Positions 22,286-35,057 of a DNA stretch of 64,000 nt are shown one piece after another. Below the pieces are notes generated by a model. It did not search any database, was not told the DNA's origin, and was given only the letters and a program-made list of their open reading frames with translations. Source of the DNA: Molossus alvarezi (lineage: Eukaryota; Chordata; Mammalia; Chiroptera; Molossidae); NCBI GenBank assembly GCA_037176705.1, contig CM073891.1, positions 49,850,571 to 49,914,570 on the forward strand. The letters run 5' to 3'. Position 1 is the first letter of the stretch; the number at the start of each line of letters is the position of its first letter. The translations under genes were made by a program, and so were the position numbers.

Positions 22286-24464
22286 AATACCAAATTCTGT
22301 TGTTCAATTATGATAACTTGCTCACTCTCCTAAAAACCCTATAGGAAGAGAGATTCCATTCATTGAAAATGTCTTCATTTTCCCAGTGCTTTGGAGCATT
22401 ACTTTAATCCATCTCTCAATCCTGTGTGATGGATATTCTTATCTGTAGTCTCTGCTATCCATCCTCAGAGACAGAACTTTCTGACATGCAAAGATATCTC
22501 AGGACAGCAGGAAGAGGTTTTTATCCTTAGTGGGGAGTTAATTGAACTCCAGCTGTGTGACTTGCCAAATGGTGTAGTCTAATCTAGCAGAGCCTTCTCT
22601 TTTTAGGAGTAAACCTCTTCCAGCTACCACTGATCAAAGGCATTTACCTGAACATAGACATGTATCCAATAATTTAGGTGGTGATTCTTTAGGAAATATA
22701 ATTACGTAAGTTCCCTCAGGCTCATCTGACCACCCATCCCAAAGTCCTGCCCCATTAGCCAGAAGAGAGTTCCTCTCCTTGAATACTTCCCATTGATAGT
22801 AATTTCAGTCTCACACAGTAATTAGAGCAGATGATACACACTTTATCATAGACAATGCCAAATAAAAAATCATTTCCCAATATATGTATGCAAATGAAGG
22901 TGGCCATAAAATCATGCTATATGCAATCTAATTTTATTGACATTCAAAAGCAATCTTAAATTTCTTCATTTTACCAAGAAACTAAAGAAAGCATATGTAA
23001 TTAATTTAGGCAAAATTCATTTTTTATATAACTTACATATAGTTATTTAAAAACTTAAAATGTAATTTAGAAAGATTATATATAGATCTACATTTGTTTA
23101 ATTTCTTTGTCCTTATGAATTAAAAATTTAAATCTATGATCCCATTTTCATGCTACATACTAAGTTTAATAAATTAGAGTAAACTTTAAATTTTTTCATT
23201 CAAAAGTTAATGTATAACTCATGGAGTTAAGTTATAACTTTATGGTTAATATCTTCAAAGCTTTCTAATACAATTAAGTACATGCATGCAAGATGAAGTG
23301 TGTGTTTACAGGAAAACATATTTTTTGAGATTGAATTGTCTCCATTGATCAAATTCAAGAATGAAATCCCAAAGAATAGAGGAAATTGCTCATAAGAGAT
23401 TCTGTTAAATACACACATTACTTGATTCATCTACCAAACACATGAATATAATTGTATCTATTTATAAGAACAAAGCCTCCACTTCAGGAAATAGTCTGGT
23501 CTTAAAAAATATCCCCCAAATCACAAGTTATCCCATAACTAGAATAAGGTGACAAAATTGAAGCAGGAAAAAAAAATCTGGGCTGCATGCTCATCAAAAT
23601 TAACATGGAAAAACCCATCTAATTTTTGTAACCAATAAACTTCAAAGCACTGGTGGCTTTTCTCTTCATATTTTACTGCTTACAGTACTTTCCAACTAGG
23701 GACAATTTGCAACAAGTAAGGCAAAAATACAGGCAGCATGACTCACATACAATTACTAAAAACATAAATTATATTTATTTGGCATCTAACTTGTGACTAT
23801 TTTGATTCAAACGTTAAAAACATGAATGAAAGTTATGGCTTCAGAATGAGACTGAATGTAGCATATTTGACTTTGGAAACTTTGCTTCATTGAATTGTAA
23901 GGCAATATGAGGAATTCCATGGCAGATTTTGTCTGAATTCAGAATACTGAGTTCAGCATATGCTCCCAAAGAAAAGAGATTGATCTTCCACAATGTATAT
24001 CAATCATTTATCACACAGTATCATAAAAAATGGCACAGTAAATGAAAATGAAAGGATATTCCCTGCATTGGAAGAAAAAGATTCAAATGATTAATTTTAT
24101 TACTCCGAATGATTTTGAGTAATAAAAATGTTCGTTGTTCCAGGTGCACTGGAAGACACAAAAGAAGGATCAACTTAAATCTTACTTATGATATGTTTAC
24201 AATATAGCATGACGGCAAAAGTAAAATGGACAAAATCGTAAGATGGCAATTCAGGGTCTTATTGTATGATGGGGCTTCAGGTACCACAGTTCGAGAGTAG
24301 AAGTCAGAGTGAATGAAAGAACAGAAGAGGACTGTTCAGAGAAATTGCAAGTTTTCCTCAAGCTCTGAATTTACACTTGCACTTCGGATGGGCAGCGGAA
24401 ACATGAGGCCACCTTGATGAAGGTCATGAACAAACTCAGGAAAATGGGGTGGAATTGGCAAGAG
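22286..24464. other. Unassigned AT-rich sequence
   Basis: About 2.2 kb without a recognised gene or repeat family. The part 22320-22620 is less AT-rich than the rest. Confidence 0.5.
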
Positions 24465-24960
24465 TATTAGTTTTCTACGGCTGTTGTGAAACTTAAAAAA
24501 ATAAATTAATTCTGAAAACAACACAAATTTATCATTGTATAGTTCTATAGGTCAGAAGTCTGGCAACTTGTGCTAAAATTAAGGTGTCTGCATGGCTGAG
24601 GTCCTTACATAATGCCCTTGGGGAGAACCCATTTTCTTGAACTTTTCAGCTTCTAAATGTCTCTCTGGTTCTTACACAAAGACCTGTACCTCTCAAAATG
24701 AGCAACAAGGAATTTAATCGTTTTCATGTGTTTATCTTTCTCTGACCACAGATGGGAAAAGTCCTCTGCTTTCAATAATTTATTAGATTAGATTAGATCA
24801 GATCCGATCAGATCCGATCAGATCAGATCCAGGATGATCTCCAAGTTCCTTAACCTTATTCAAATCACCAAAGTCTCTTTCCCAAATAAAGTAACATATC
24901 CACAGGCTCTGAGGATTAGGAAATTGACATCTTTGGTAACCATTATTTTCTTACCACATC
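24465..24960 (-). mobile_element. MLT1-like LTR of the MaLR group (ancient endogenous retroelement)
   Basis: The plus strand reads as the reverse complement of an MLT1-type LTR. The landmarks in order are 'agttttctacggctgttgtg', 'tctataggtcagaagtctgg', 'aattaaggtgtctgcatgg', 'caaagtctctttcccaaata' and 'taggaaattgacatcttt'. MLT1 LTRs are long-dead relics of a retrovirus-like element. No coding sequence accompanies this one, so it is a solo LTR or fragment. A GATCA-type repeat has grown inside it. Confidence 0.68.
24784..24830 (+). repeat. GATTA/GATCA/GATCC pentamer repeat
   Basis: About nine five-base units occur in a row, first GATTA, then GATCA alternating with GATCC. The graded change of unit suggests local expansion with point mutation. 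It is embedded in the MLT1-like LTR. Confidence 0.93.
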
Positions 24961-25688
24961 ATGGGCACAGAATGGAATAATGTCCTTTGACATATTTTTT
25001 TCTTAAAGTTTTCTAACTTTTAAACATTACTCCTTAAACTTGACATTAGACTAAGCTCTACCCAATAAAAAGAGGCTGATTCTAATTTGAGTATGAGGTT
25101 GGGATGTTGTCACAGTGGAAGTAAAAAAAAAAAAGACCTCAATTTTAATCATTTTCGAATTTGCTTCAAGTTAGTCATGACATTAGCCTAGGGAATTTAA
25201 GCCCATTTTCATCAGAATATTCCATCTTGGAAGCTCTACTTTATTTAAGTAATAATACACAATAACCCTGATTGTAGATGTTTGCAGGTGGAGAACAGGT
25301 AGACTGCTCTTGTGTTGTCCCCAGTCATCAAGATCCCCTCAAGACTGGGTAGTTATCTTCTGCAAAACAATCCTATTCAGATGGTTCCCTCTGGCAGTCA
25401 TTTAGAACTCAAAACACACAGAAACTTAAATGTTCAACAAATTGCGAAAAGTACTCAATTTCTGCATACCACACTCTCTTATTCCCCTAGTCACATCTGT
25501 CACATAAAATTTCACTCTTTGATTTTCTATTTACTAACCTACATTTGGGCTTTTTATCCTGTATTTTATGGTTGCAACACCAGCCCTGTCCAGCGTGGCC
25601 CCTCTTCTCTTGTCCAAGTGGAAATTCTGACAGAAGGTAAGAAGACATCACTAGCAAGCAAAGTTATAGCTTGATTCTTAATAGCAAA
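24961..25688. other. Unassigned sequence
   Basis: A 120-codon open frame (25312-25674, plus) covers much of it but resembles no protein I know. It is probably chance. Confidence 0.5.
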
Positions 25689-25690
25689 TA

Positions 25691-25819
25691 GAGGGTAGCG
25701 CAAAAGTAAGTTTACAGTTGTGAGTTTGCAAAATACAGAGTTCATTCTTGCATTATTATTCATTAATTATTTTATTATTTTCCACAAGAAAAATGTAAAC
25801 CTACGTTTGCTACACCCTG
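25691..25819. mobile_element. 129-bp mariner-type MITE
   Basis: The ends are long terminal inverted repeats: 'gagggtagcgcaaaagtaag...' at the left, and from the right 'cagggtgtagcaaacgtagg...'. They are about 30 bp each and flanked by TA on both sides (25689-25690, 25820-25821). The core is too short to code, so it depended on a mariner transposase supplied elsewhere. A second member is at 56149-56274. It is better preserved than the Tigger relics. Confidence 0.9.
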
Positions 25820-25821
25820 TA

Positions 25822-28821
25822 CAGTTAATTGAATATAGTGAGGTTATTCTATGCAGAGTCTTAAATGTCAGTCACAGAATTTGGCTTTGATACAGTAACC
25901 CACCAAAATGAGGAAGTTTCAGGACTTACTTGATACTTTAGAAAAACTGTTTGGATGTATTTTCGGGGAAAAAAAAAAAACAAAAAACAAGAATTGGAGA
26001 GATGTAGACATGAGGCCAGGTATGAGATATATGTAGTAGTTGAGGAAATCAAGATTATGTTCATTTTAAAAACACTGGTTTCATTCAGAAAGTTATAAAA
26101 ATACTTAAAGTAGCATTTTCTCTTTTCAAGATTCATATGCTGGTTGTTTTTTTTAATCCTCACCCGAGGATATTTTTCTATTTATCTTCAGATAGAGTAT
26201 TTGTTACTACCATGAGTTAGGTTAAAAGAGTTCTATATCTAAATCTGCTTTAACTTAGATCAATTTGGAGAGAAAACTTTGATAAATTTACCACCTTACT
26301 GACCTAGTATATAGAGCTCTTTAAACTTTAGGAAAATTATTTAAATATGTAAGTTTTTAAAACTTAGTAGTAGACACTATCGCAAATTATTTGAAAGGTA
26401 AGTTACCCCTTTTGCTTGGACCTCACAGAGGCCTGGTTACAGAACAAGATCACTCCCTTCCGTGTCAGTCAATCAGAGTGCTTGGAAACCTCATTAATCA
26501 TTTCTTGGAGGGTACTTCTAGGACACAACTGTCTCAATTACAAATAGGGTCATATGAAAGTTAATGAGTCCTTTAAATAACTCACTGGTGCCTTGTTCCA
26601 TTTATTTTTGCTAAGATGTTAGGACAGAGATTACTTTTCTATGACACTGAGAAATGGAAAATAATTGTCATTTGCAGGTTTGACACTATTTTTGATTTGT
26701 GTTAGATTTTATTTTATGTCTACACATTAAAGAACTTCAATTATAGAAAATAACTCTAGTATTGTGACTTCCAAAGAGAAGAGAAATCAGTTTAATAATT
26801 ATCATGATATATAAGAATGAAAATAAACAAATCCATTATAAATATTAAACATTTTTCACTCTGAAACCAGAAAGCAAGTATGTCTCTTCATAATTAACAT
26901 TAAATAGTAGCATTTATTCAAAGAAAGATGAGGTTATAAAACTAAAAAAATTAATAAATAAATTCAGAAGGCTAATAACAAAATAATCATTTCTCATTCC
27001 CCAAAATTCTCTATGGACCCTCCCAAATCCCAAGACCATTATGCTCTGTGCAGCAACCCAGTGTCCCAGGGAGCTTCAATCATATGACTGTCACCTCAAC
27101 ACATCTCTATTGTCACCAAGTGAGGGGAAGAGAGAGAGATGGAAAATCAAATGTGAGCAAAACTCTTTTGGCCTGAAAGTTATGTGTGCCACTTGCTTAC
27201 CTTTCAGTGGCCAAGGTTAGTTTTTGACTCTACCTAACCTTTGGAGCGAGGAAAAGTGGAGGACTGATGGAATATGTGGGGAGTATTATTTAAGGATTAT
27301 CTCTGTCACCCAATATCCTTTGTTCCAATTAATCTACCAAGAAACACACTCTACGCCTCTCCAAAGTGAGACAACTCAACGACCAATCCCGTCCCTGCTT
27401 CCAGATCACTCAGAACTCTGGTTGATATGTGAGAGTCTCTGTATCAGGTTCAAATATGACTACCTTCAATCGAAACATATAAACTATAAAGGCAAGTTAA
27501 AGGGGCCAACTCAGTAATAAATGAATAATAATAATAATGAAACAGAAACAGATACCATTAAAAGAAGAGAAAACTGAGACACACAGCAGTCATCAGTCTG
27601 TTTTGGTCCTTGTGAGCAGGCATTGTGAGGGCTCCTAAACCAAGGGTGGAAAATATTCCTCTGTTGGGTCTAAATTCCTTTTGGGAGGCTCCAGAGAGTC
27701 TGTTGTTCTTTGTGCCTCCTGGTTTCAACTTTAAGGATGCTTTTCCTTTCCCATTATACTTTTTTCCATCTTAAGTGGGTTTGGGGGGTGTATCCCCTAC
27801 TGGGATTCTGAGAAGCTTTTTCAGTGGCTTCCTGCTCCTAGCAAATTTGGGAACTTAGAGTCATTTTATATTTCTAAAACTTTCCCCCAATAAACTCATG
27901 GTTTCTTTACCAGTAGAACTTATACATTCCCAGTAACTATCCATTCTAATCTTCTGCATGTACTCAGAACAAACTCAGCTGCTTTGTATGTTGTACATTT
28001 CTACTCCTTTATTTCATCATTCATTTTATATAAGGTTAGACAAAAGCTGTTTGAATTTCCGAGCAAAGCCACAATCTTAATCTGGTTATTGCCCTGAGTC
28101 ATTTTACCAAGGTACTGAGTGCCACACTCTTAACCTGTCCTTTGCTTTGAGGCAATTTAATCAGTTAGAAAATATTACTAGACATTTGTCTGTAAAGACT
28201 TTTGCACTTTTGTCATTTATTACGCTCATGAAGCAATTGGTTTTCCAACACCGAAAAGCTCTGCATTAGATTGTCTTTACCCCTATATCACTTCTGCTTG
28301 CAAACTAGCCAATCCTATTCTGAGCTCATTTATTACTTAATATAGCTTGCCAAATAGAGTTGATAGCAAATCAAGCACATTATTAACATCATGCTTTCAA
28401 ACAGAGTTACAAATTTTTTAGGTACATGATCTGCTGCTCTCATTATTCTAACGTTTTGAAATTATTCTAACTGTATGAAATGAGTCACCGTCTTCTGAAA
28501 GCCTCTCATGTCAGTGTTCTCTCTGCTTATGCATGGCTACATCACTAGGTTGGTGTCAAATAAAATACTTTTGTGAAGATAACATCTCACTTCTGGCACC
28601 AATTTCTAAAATAACCAAAATAGGCTAGATAAGACCAAAAAACTAGAGAGGTTAAGAGAGACAGAAACAAACAATCACACATCTCAACACTCAACACAAC
28701 AGAGGCTATTTCTAGCTCATTCAGAATCCAAGGCGCATTTGAGTATGCTCTGGGCACTGCTCACCACGCAGCAACTCCATGATCTAGGCTGTCTATGCTT
28801 TGGGTCCACAACATAAGGTCT
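25822..28821. other. Unassigned sequence
   Basis: Three kilobases without a firm call. Parts of 27000-28610 have the texture of a worn interspersed repeat, for example 'gtgccacttgcttacctttc' at 27187 and 'aagataacatctcacttctg' at 28578. I cannot assign a family. A 97-codon frame at 27224-27517 is probably chance. Confidence 0.4.
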
Positions 28822-29275
28822 TCTAAGCACACAGAGGTCACTGGTTGGATGCCCAGTCAGGACACATGCCCAGGCTGTGGGCCAAACTCCCAGTGGGGGG
28901 CATGCAGGAGGTGGCCTATCTATGTTCTCTCTCATCAGTATTTCTTTTTATCCTCACCCAAGGACATTTTTCCACTTTTGGTTCAGATAAAGTGGGAGGG
29001 AGAGAGAGGAAGAGAGAGAGAGAGAGAAACATTGATGTGAAAGGGACACATCAAGTGGCTGCCACCCACACAACCCAACCAGGACTGGGGACAAACTGCA
29101 ACCGAGGTACATGCCCTTAGCGGGAACTGAACCCAGGTCTCTCTGGACCGCAGGCAGATGCTCTAACCCCTGACTCAAACCAGCCAGGGCCCATCAATGT
29201 TTTTGTTTCTTTCTCCCTCTCCTTTCCTCTCTCTAAAAAAACAAAACAAAACAAAAAAACAACAACAACAAAAAA
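28822..29275 (+). mobile_element. VES-type SINE, class 2, 5'-truncated and split
   Basis: Body sequence of class 2 runs from 'acagaggtcactggttggat' to 'ctctctcatca'. It is interrupted by a class-1 SINE in the opposite orientation (28948-29190) and resumes as 'catcaatgtttttg' with the CT-rich segment and an A/CA-rich tail. The A-box half of the tRNA head is missing. Removing the insert restores the usual order of class-2 blocks, as in the copy at 45677. Confidence 0.88.
28948..29190 (-). mobile_element. VES-type SINE, class 1, nested in a class-2 SINE
   Basis: The minus strand begins GCCCTGGCTGGTTTGAGTCAG, with a B box 'gggttcagttcccgctaagg', the class-1 body and 'gtccttgggtgaggat' just before the A-tail. 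The target sequence is 'catcagtatttct' at 28933 against 'catcaatgttttt' at 29192, a diverged duplication. It interrupts an older SINE. Confidence 0.92.
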
Positions 29276-29309
29276 CATATTTAAAAATAAATGAAAAACC
29301 AGACATGTA

Positions 29310-29568
29310 GCCCTGGCCAGTTTTGCTCAGCGGTTATAGCGTCCGCCTGCGGTCCGGAGAGACCCGGGTTCGGTTCCCGCTAAGGGCATGTACCTCGGTT
29401 GCAGTTTGTCCCCGGCCTTGGTTGGTCGTGCGGGTGGCAGCCACTCGATGTGTCCCTTTCACATCGATGTTTCCCTCTCTCTCTCTTCCTCTCTCTCCCT
29501 CCCACTCTGTCTGTACAAAAAATGGAAAAATGTCCTCGGGTGAGGATAAAAACAAAAACTAAAAAAAA
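29310..29568 (+). mobile_element. VES-type SINE, class 1, well preserved
   Basis: Probably the best-kept SINE here. The head starts GCCCTGGCCAGTTTTGCTCAG, with a complete B box (GGGTTCGGTTCCC) about 50 bases on. Next come the class-1 body ('ggtcgtgcgggtggcagcca'), the CT-rich segment and 'gtcctcgggtgaggat' before the A-tail. The target-site duplication cagacatgta is perfect (29300-29309, 29569-29578). It keeps several CpGs, which are lost quickly in old copies, so it is a young insertion. The internal RNA polymerase III promoter looks intact. Confidence 0.96.
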
Positions 29569-29578
29569 CAGACATGTA

Positions 29579-32165
29579 TAAAATATTTGACGGTTGTTAG
29601 CATTAATTGAGAAGCATACTCTATTTGCATTTGTCTACTTCCATAGAAATAATATAGATATTTAATCCATAATTTTCTGCTCATATTAAATAATGACATT
29701 AGTGGAATATGCCAGAGAAATCTAATTCTTTTGCCGCTGGAATAAATATAAAGTCAAGTTTTTGCTTGAAAACTTCAAAATATTTCTAGGGAAGCCAGTT
29801 AAATTTGAAGTTCTCAAGCAAAACAATGGCCCCCAAATTAGAACACATGGTGTGACATTATTGTAAGTAAATTAATAAATAAGAGGAAAAGGGATGGTGA
29901 TGAAGAGGGGAAAAGGTTAGGAGGAGAGATTAAATTTAATGATGAAAAACAGTTAATTTTGTCTTAAACAAAACCTAAAAATAATTGTGGTTAATTAATA
30001 GACACATGCCTCCAACATCTTACTCTAATACCTGCGGTATTATTCTGTTTGATCTCTTCTTATTGGAAACTGTTGACTAAATGATACAGATACAGAGAAT
30101 TTTGCTCTAACCAGAGAAAATGAGTTTTGACTTTGAATCTGCTCTGTAGTCTGGCTCTTTTATAGCTGTCTTGACTTCTAAAGAAACAGATCTCCCTGAA
30201 AACAGGACCTGTTAGAATGTGGACATGTTTGACATATTAAAACTCTACATTTGTTTGATCTTAGCAAACAATTTGAATGTATATCAACAGAAATAAAGCT
30301 CACATCTGCCACAACAGGCATGTGTACAATCATTTTAACGATACCATTAGATGTAGCTCTTCAGGCTTGCTGTTCCAGGCTGTTATATGAAAACCATGTG
30401 AGATAAGTTTACCACCTGTGCACAATGGAAATAACCCATTTAAATGAATCATGGTAAATACTGATAGAAGATAGAACTCAATTCATTTCCTATGTTACAA
30501 TATGACCTTACAAGCAAAGAATTTTTTGTGGATGGGTATGTCTTTACTCTAAACCAGATACAATAAACAGACTTTTCCTGATTCCAAAACATTTGAACTT
30601 CCTTGTCTCTCTGGAAAAGTCTCTTAGTTGACAGGTGGGTTCTTAACTCACGTAAGAAACCTGAGCTTAAAAAGCTCTGAGACATTTACCTGGTTCTTAA
30701 GCCATCCTGGATTCAGATGTTTTCAGGGAAGTTGGTAGTTAAGTAGCCGTGACCTTATTGTTTCTATATTTCTCTTTAAAAGGGGTGGGAATTGTGTGCT
30801 TTCTGAAAACTAAAAGAATTACAGAATAATTCCTCCTGAATCTCTACTGTTTTTAAGTACATATTCTTTCATTTTCTAAGGCCATGGATTGTTTGAGTGT
30901 ACTGTTGATTAGACTTAAAATCATTATTGAATGGATTCTAGGTTTTTGTTTAATTTTAGATCTTATTTTTTACATCTCTCTATATTTCCAGACAATCCGA
31001 TTGTAACTATCACTAGAATTCTTGTAATTCTTCATACAACTTGATATAACAATGAGAAAGACAAAAAAAGAATACTAAGTCCTAGGAATGGAAGCACAAA
31101 TAATAGAAACATAAATAAGTTTCTTGTAGCTACTAGGTTATTAGAGGGATGCACTAGCTAAGGAACTTCTCGTTTCTGATAACAGGTCAGAAGCACTTTC
31201 TCTGTGTTTTGATACTACAAAAACTTCTTGGTTCTTTAGCTACTCCCTGCCCAACTCCCAGTTTGTGTAGAAACAAAGCCTCATTAATATGATTAAGAAA
31301 ATAAAAGTGTGCAAGTTAATTGAAATCCTTACTGTTATGATCAAAGGTAGCAATCTGAGGTATTACAGTTAAAAAAAAATTCTTTATAATTACAAAGAAA
31401 CTGATTACAAAGAACAATTTATAAAAGGAGATGTTATGAGGAGAAAAAATAAGAGTAAGGGTCCCATTTCTGTGTCTCATGGTGTGAGCATTAGAAATAT
31501 CGGTGGTGAAGTTCTCTGCAAATAAAGCTTCTATCTGTCAGACACCAAATTCAGTGAAGAGAATTTATAACAGTTTTCTGATTAGATAAAATAGAGTCAA
31601 AGTTGATTTTGGCTTTGACTTCTCAGGTATGTTTGAGTTGCTCCACTCCTGTAGAGAATTGCTAGAGTGAATCTAATCTCTCTGTGTCTCTCCCGTGTGT
31701 CAATGTGGTGTACTCTCTGATTTTTCTATCTACTATTTACAGGAAGGTGACCTATTTTGCAAATCTTAATTATGTAATGATGCACCCTAAGAGTGTGTAT
31801 TGCTTTCCTGTCTATGTAGCTTTTATGGTTTCATTTCCCCCTTTTGATTTTCAAGTATGTAATTGTGTAACTCAATGGTATACACCTGGCTTCTGAGTAG
31901 GCTAGCCCAGGCTGGTAAGAAAACAATTCACAAATCTCCATGTCTTGGCAACATTAATATGTCAAATTTAATAAAACAGTAGAAATCCTAGACATCCCTG
32001 CTGAATACTGATTGGAGATAACCTTATGTATAACATAAGCTCCATTGTTTACTAAGTGATTCTTCTTGGAAACTTTAAAGTAGTCATCATGGTAAAGAAA
32101 TAAATTGTGCACTTGAACAAAATGTACTCCACCTATCTTTCTGCTGCTATATACTAACAGCAATT
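29579..32165. other. Unassigned AT-rich sequence
   Basis: About 2.6 kb with no gene or repeat recognised. Confidence 0.55.
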
Positions 32166-32179
32166 AATATACTAAAATA

Positions 32180-32394
32180 GATATTTTCTTTATTGATATT
32201 AGAGAGAGAGAGAGGAAGGGAAAGGGAGAGAAAGATAGAAACATCGATAAGAAAGAACATCGATTGGCCACCTCCTGCATGCCCCCCACTGGGGATCAGG
32301 CCCACAACCTGGGCATGCGCCCTGACTGGGAATTGAACCAGCAACCTCTTAGTGCATAGGTTGACGCTCAACCACTGAGCCACATTGGCTGGGC
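32180..32394 (-). mobile_element. VES-type SINE, class 2, well preserved
   Basis: The minus strand begins GCCCAGCCAATGTGGCTCAG. A and B boxes are clear, and the class-2 body includes the region 'ggcatgcgccctgactggg'. The perfect 14-bp target-site duplication aatatactaaaata is at 32166-32179 and 32395-32408. Among class-2 copies it is one of the least worn. Confidence 0.95.
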
Positions 32395-32408
32395 AATATA
32401 CTAAAATA

Positions 32409-34489
32409 TATTAATAAATGTATATAAGGTTAGGATGAAGAAATGTTCATGCTTTAAACAGAACAAATATAATTGTAGACATAGAGAACCTTGTAAATAG
32501 AGGAGAGAGAGAGAGCACGCGCGAGAGCACGCAGGTGAAATTATACCCTGCAAGATATTTAAAATATAAGGGCACTTAAAATTTATACAACTGGATATTG
32601 CCTATGCAAGGTAAGACTGAAGGGAAATAGGTAATTTCCTAAACTCAGGTTGTCATGATTATCTTATGCCAAAATAACAGTTACAAGTCTCCTCTGCCTA
32701 AAGTAAAAAATAAATAAATACATATAACAATAAAATAGATGATTATATTTCTGAGACACTATATTTATAAAGCAAGTGCAGCAACTGGTTGTCTTGAAGT
32801 TTCTGCTGAGACTTGTAAAGCTCCTTCCAATCCCAGTGCCATTGTGCTGGGAACCCTCCTGAACATCTGGCAGTACAAGATTTTTTTTATTGATACTTTT
32901 AATATATTGAGCTAACTGAAAAAAGCTGGTGGTATTCAAGAATTATTATTATTATAACAGCTGGGACCCAATTGTTGGGTCAATTTCAATAATGTTTAGA
33001 GTATTAACTTCTTTACTACTAGAAATAAGAAATGGTCCTTCTGGTCACAATAATGTTTGTGAGAACACTATCCAGTTTTCCTGCTGTTTTCTGTCTTTTC
33101 TCTCTGACATAGTACTTGACTTACACACTCAGCAGTTAAGGGCACATTTAACATTCTCATGCAGAGGTACCAGTCACCAGGAAGACTGCCGAGCCATCAA
33201 TGAGAGCCAGCACACATGCTGAACAGAGAAGCAGGATTGGGTTGATGCCCGTGCCTCCAAATGTAGCATCGCTTGATAATAGGATGAAGAACAGCCAGAA
33301 ACCAATGAGCTCTGATTTCAGAGACTCTTGTTAAGGGTTACTGAAACTTTTCAGCAAACTGGCCTGAACAACTTCGGGATATACACAATGTGCTAGCAGG
33401 AGCTGAGCTGCCGGTGAATGAATAGTTAAGATTTAGCATGTTGGCCTGTGTTTAGTTGCTTTTTGAGGCCAAACACTCTTTGCCTATGGCTTGCAATCTG
33501 GACTGCTTGAGGGTCCACCCTCATTATTTCCAACTTGGCCAGGTTAGCAAAGCCAACTTCTGTTTGCCAACTTAAAGCTGGTATAAATGCCAGCATGCAA
33601 ACATCAGCCTTATTAGGAGATACATTAAGAAGGTGCCTCGGTACATTTCTTCAAGGGGGAAAGCCCTCTAGCAAAGACTCAACTGCTAGTAATAATGGCT
33701 ACCTACCCTAGCTTTAAAACTATGTTTAAGCAATTTATTATGACCATAGATACAGGAGCATGGAATTTATTAAGAGCAAATAGATTAGAACTTCCTAAAA
33801 ATGAAGGAAAATACACTAGCAATAAGATATTAAATCTTGCTAGGAGACATTTGTGTAAATTTCTGAGCTTCCAAGTGAGCATCAGTGGCAATAAGGATAC
33901 TAAACACTGGGACCTCCATGAGAAATATCTTCTCCACTATCCGATTTAGATGTGGATGGGAAGGGAAGCAAAAAGGAAAGTTCCTCTCTCAGTATTAGAA
34001 CTAAAGATTCTGGGACCAAAGGAAGAACAGAAAATTGGCTAATCAGGTAACTTCACTGCCAGGATAGGGTTTTCTGCCATTACTATCTAGCAGGTAAATA
34101 TATGCTCTCAATAGTTAACTGTTGTGTGTTCCCTGGTTCACATTTAACGTGAGAAATGAAATTACAGTATTTCTTCTCCACAGTTTCATTTTGTATGTGT
34201 TAAAACCAAATGCCTTCTGTTTTAACTTGGAATCTCTTGATCATGAGAAGTTACATCTCACCTGTCAGAGGGTAATGCATATCATCTAAGTAATGCATAA
34301 AAGGAGCCACAGACAATAAATGGATGAACCTCTGGGGCAGTGCTCCATGTGGAAGAGATGAGTATCTTCCGTGTAAAAAGAATATGGGTGTTGAATAGCC
34401 AGTGGTGGAACTCTCACAGACACCAAGTACTTTGTCTCCCATTTCCATTCCCAACTTCTTTCCTCTTGTTAATTCCCAGAATATTATAA
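32409..34489. other. Unassigned sequence
   Basis: No firm assignment. A purine run with 'gagagagagagagcacgcg' is at 32501-32530. The stretch 33310-33640 has a TATA-like 'ggtataaatgcc' after moderately GC-rich sequence and could be part of an LTR, but no ends or duplication were found. Confidence 0.4.
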
Positions 34490-34730
34490 TTCTTCTAGTT
34501 TCCTTTGAAGCCAGATATAGTCATGTGGTCCAATTCTGATCAGAGTAACCTAAAATGAATTTTACTGGGGTCTTGTTCAAAAGATAATTTGTTGAGAAGA
34601 AAGAAAAGAAACAATAGCTGGTTGGCATAACTCTTTCCTTTGGTTCTGCCTTGTAAATGTGATGCATAGAGCTATGGAAACCATGTGTGTCTGAGATACA
34701 AAAATGATCAGGACAAATAAGTGGCATACT
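34490..34730 (+). repeat. Possible ancient interspersed repeat, family not named
   Basis: 'gtcatgtggtccaattctga', 'ctttggttctgccttgtaaa' and 'tgtgatgcatagagctatgg' match, in order, a dispersed mammalian repeat that I recall but cannot name safely. The resemblance is weak. Confidence 0.35.
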
Positions 34731-35057
34731 AAAAGTTAGAAAGAGAGCAGGTATGCTTGTATTATTTTTTCATTGCTGGACCGTCTATGAAACAATCTAC
34801 CTCTAACCATCTTTCTAAATAAACAATGACATATTGTGCAGCCACTTTGGGTCAGGTATTTTGTTTCTTATAATCTAAAGCTTTTTAAATTTATAAGTGC
34901 TGATAGATCATTAACTCAAACTTTCCCCTTTGTTCAACAGGTGATTTGGAAAATCAGAAATTTATAGACTGTCTTATTAAGAAAAAATTTCCTACTGAAT
35001 CAACAGATCATAGCATTCTGTGCATTGGATGCTAATCTTTAAAGAATAGTTAAGGTA

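Noticed and set aside
25312..25674. 120-codon open frame
   Set aside because: No domain or signal was recognised and it overlaps no repeat coding region. A chance frame is the simplest reading.
29310..29400. Possible functional tRNA gene
   Set aside because: A and B boxes are present, but a SINE body and A-tail follow, target copies flank it, and the cloverleaf acceptor pairing is not evident. It is a SINE head.
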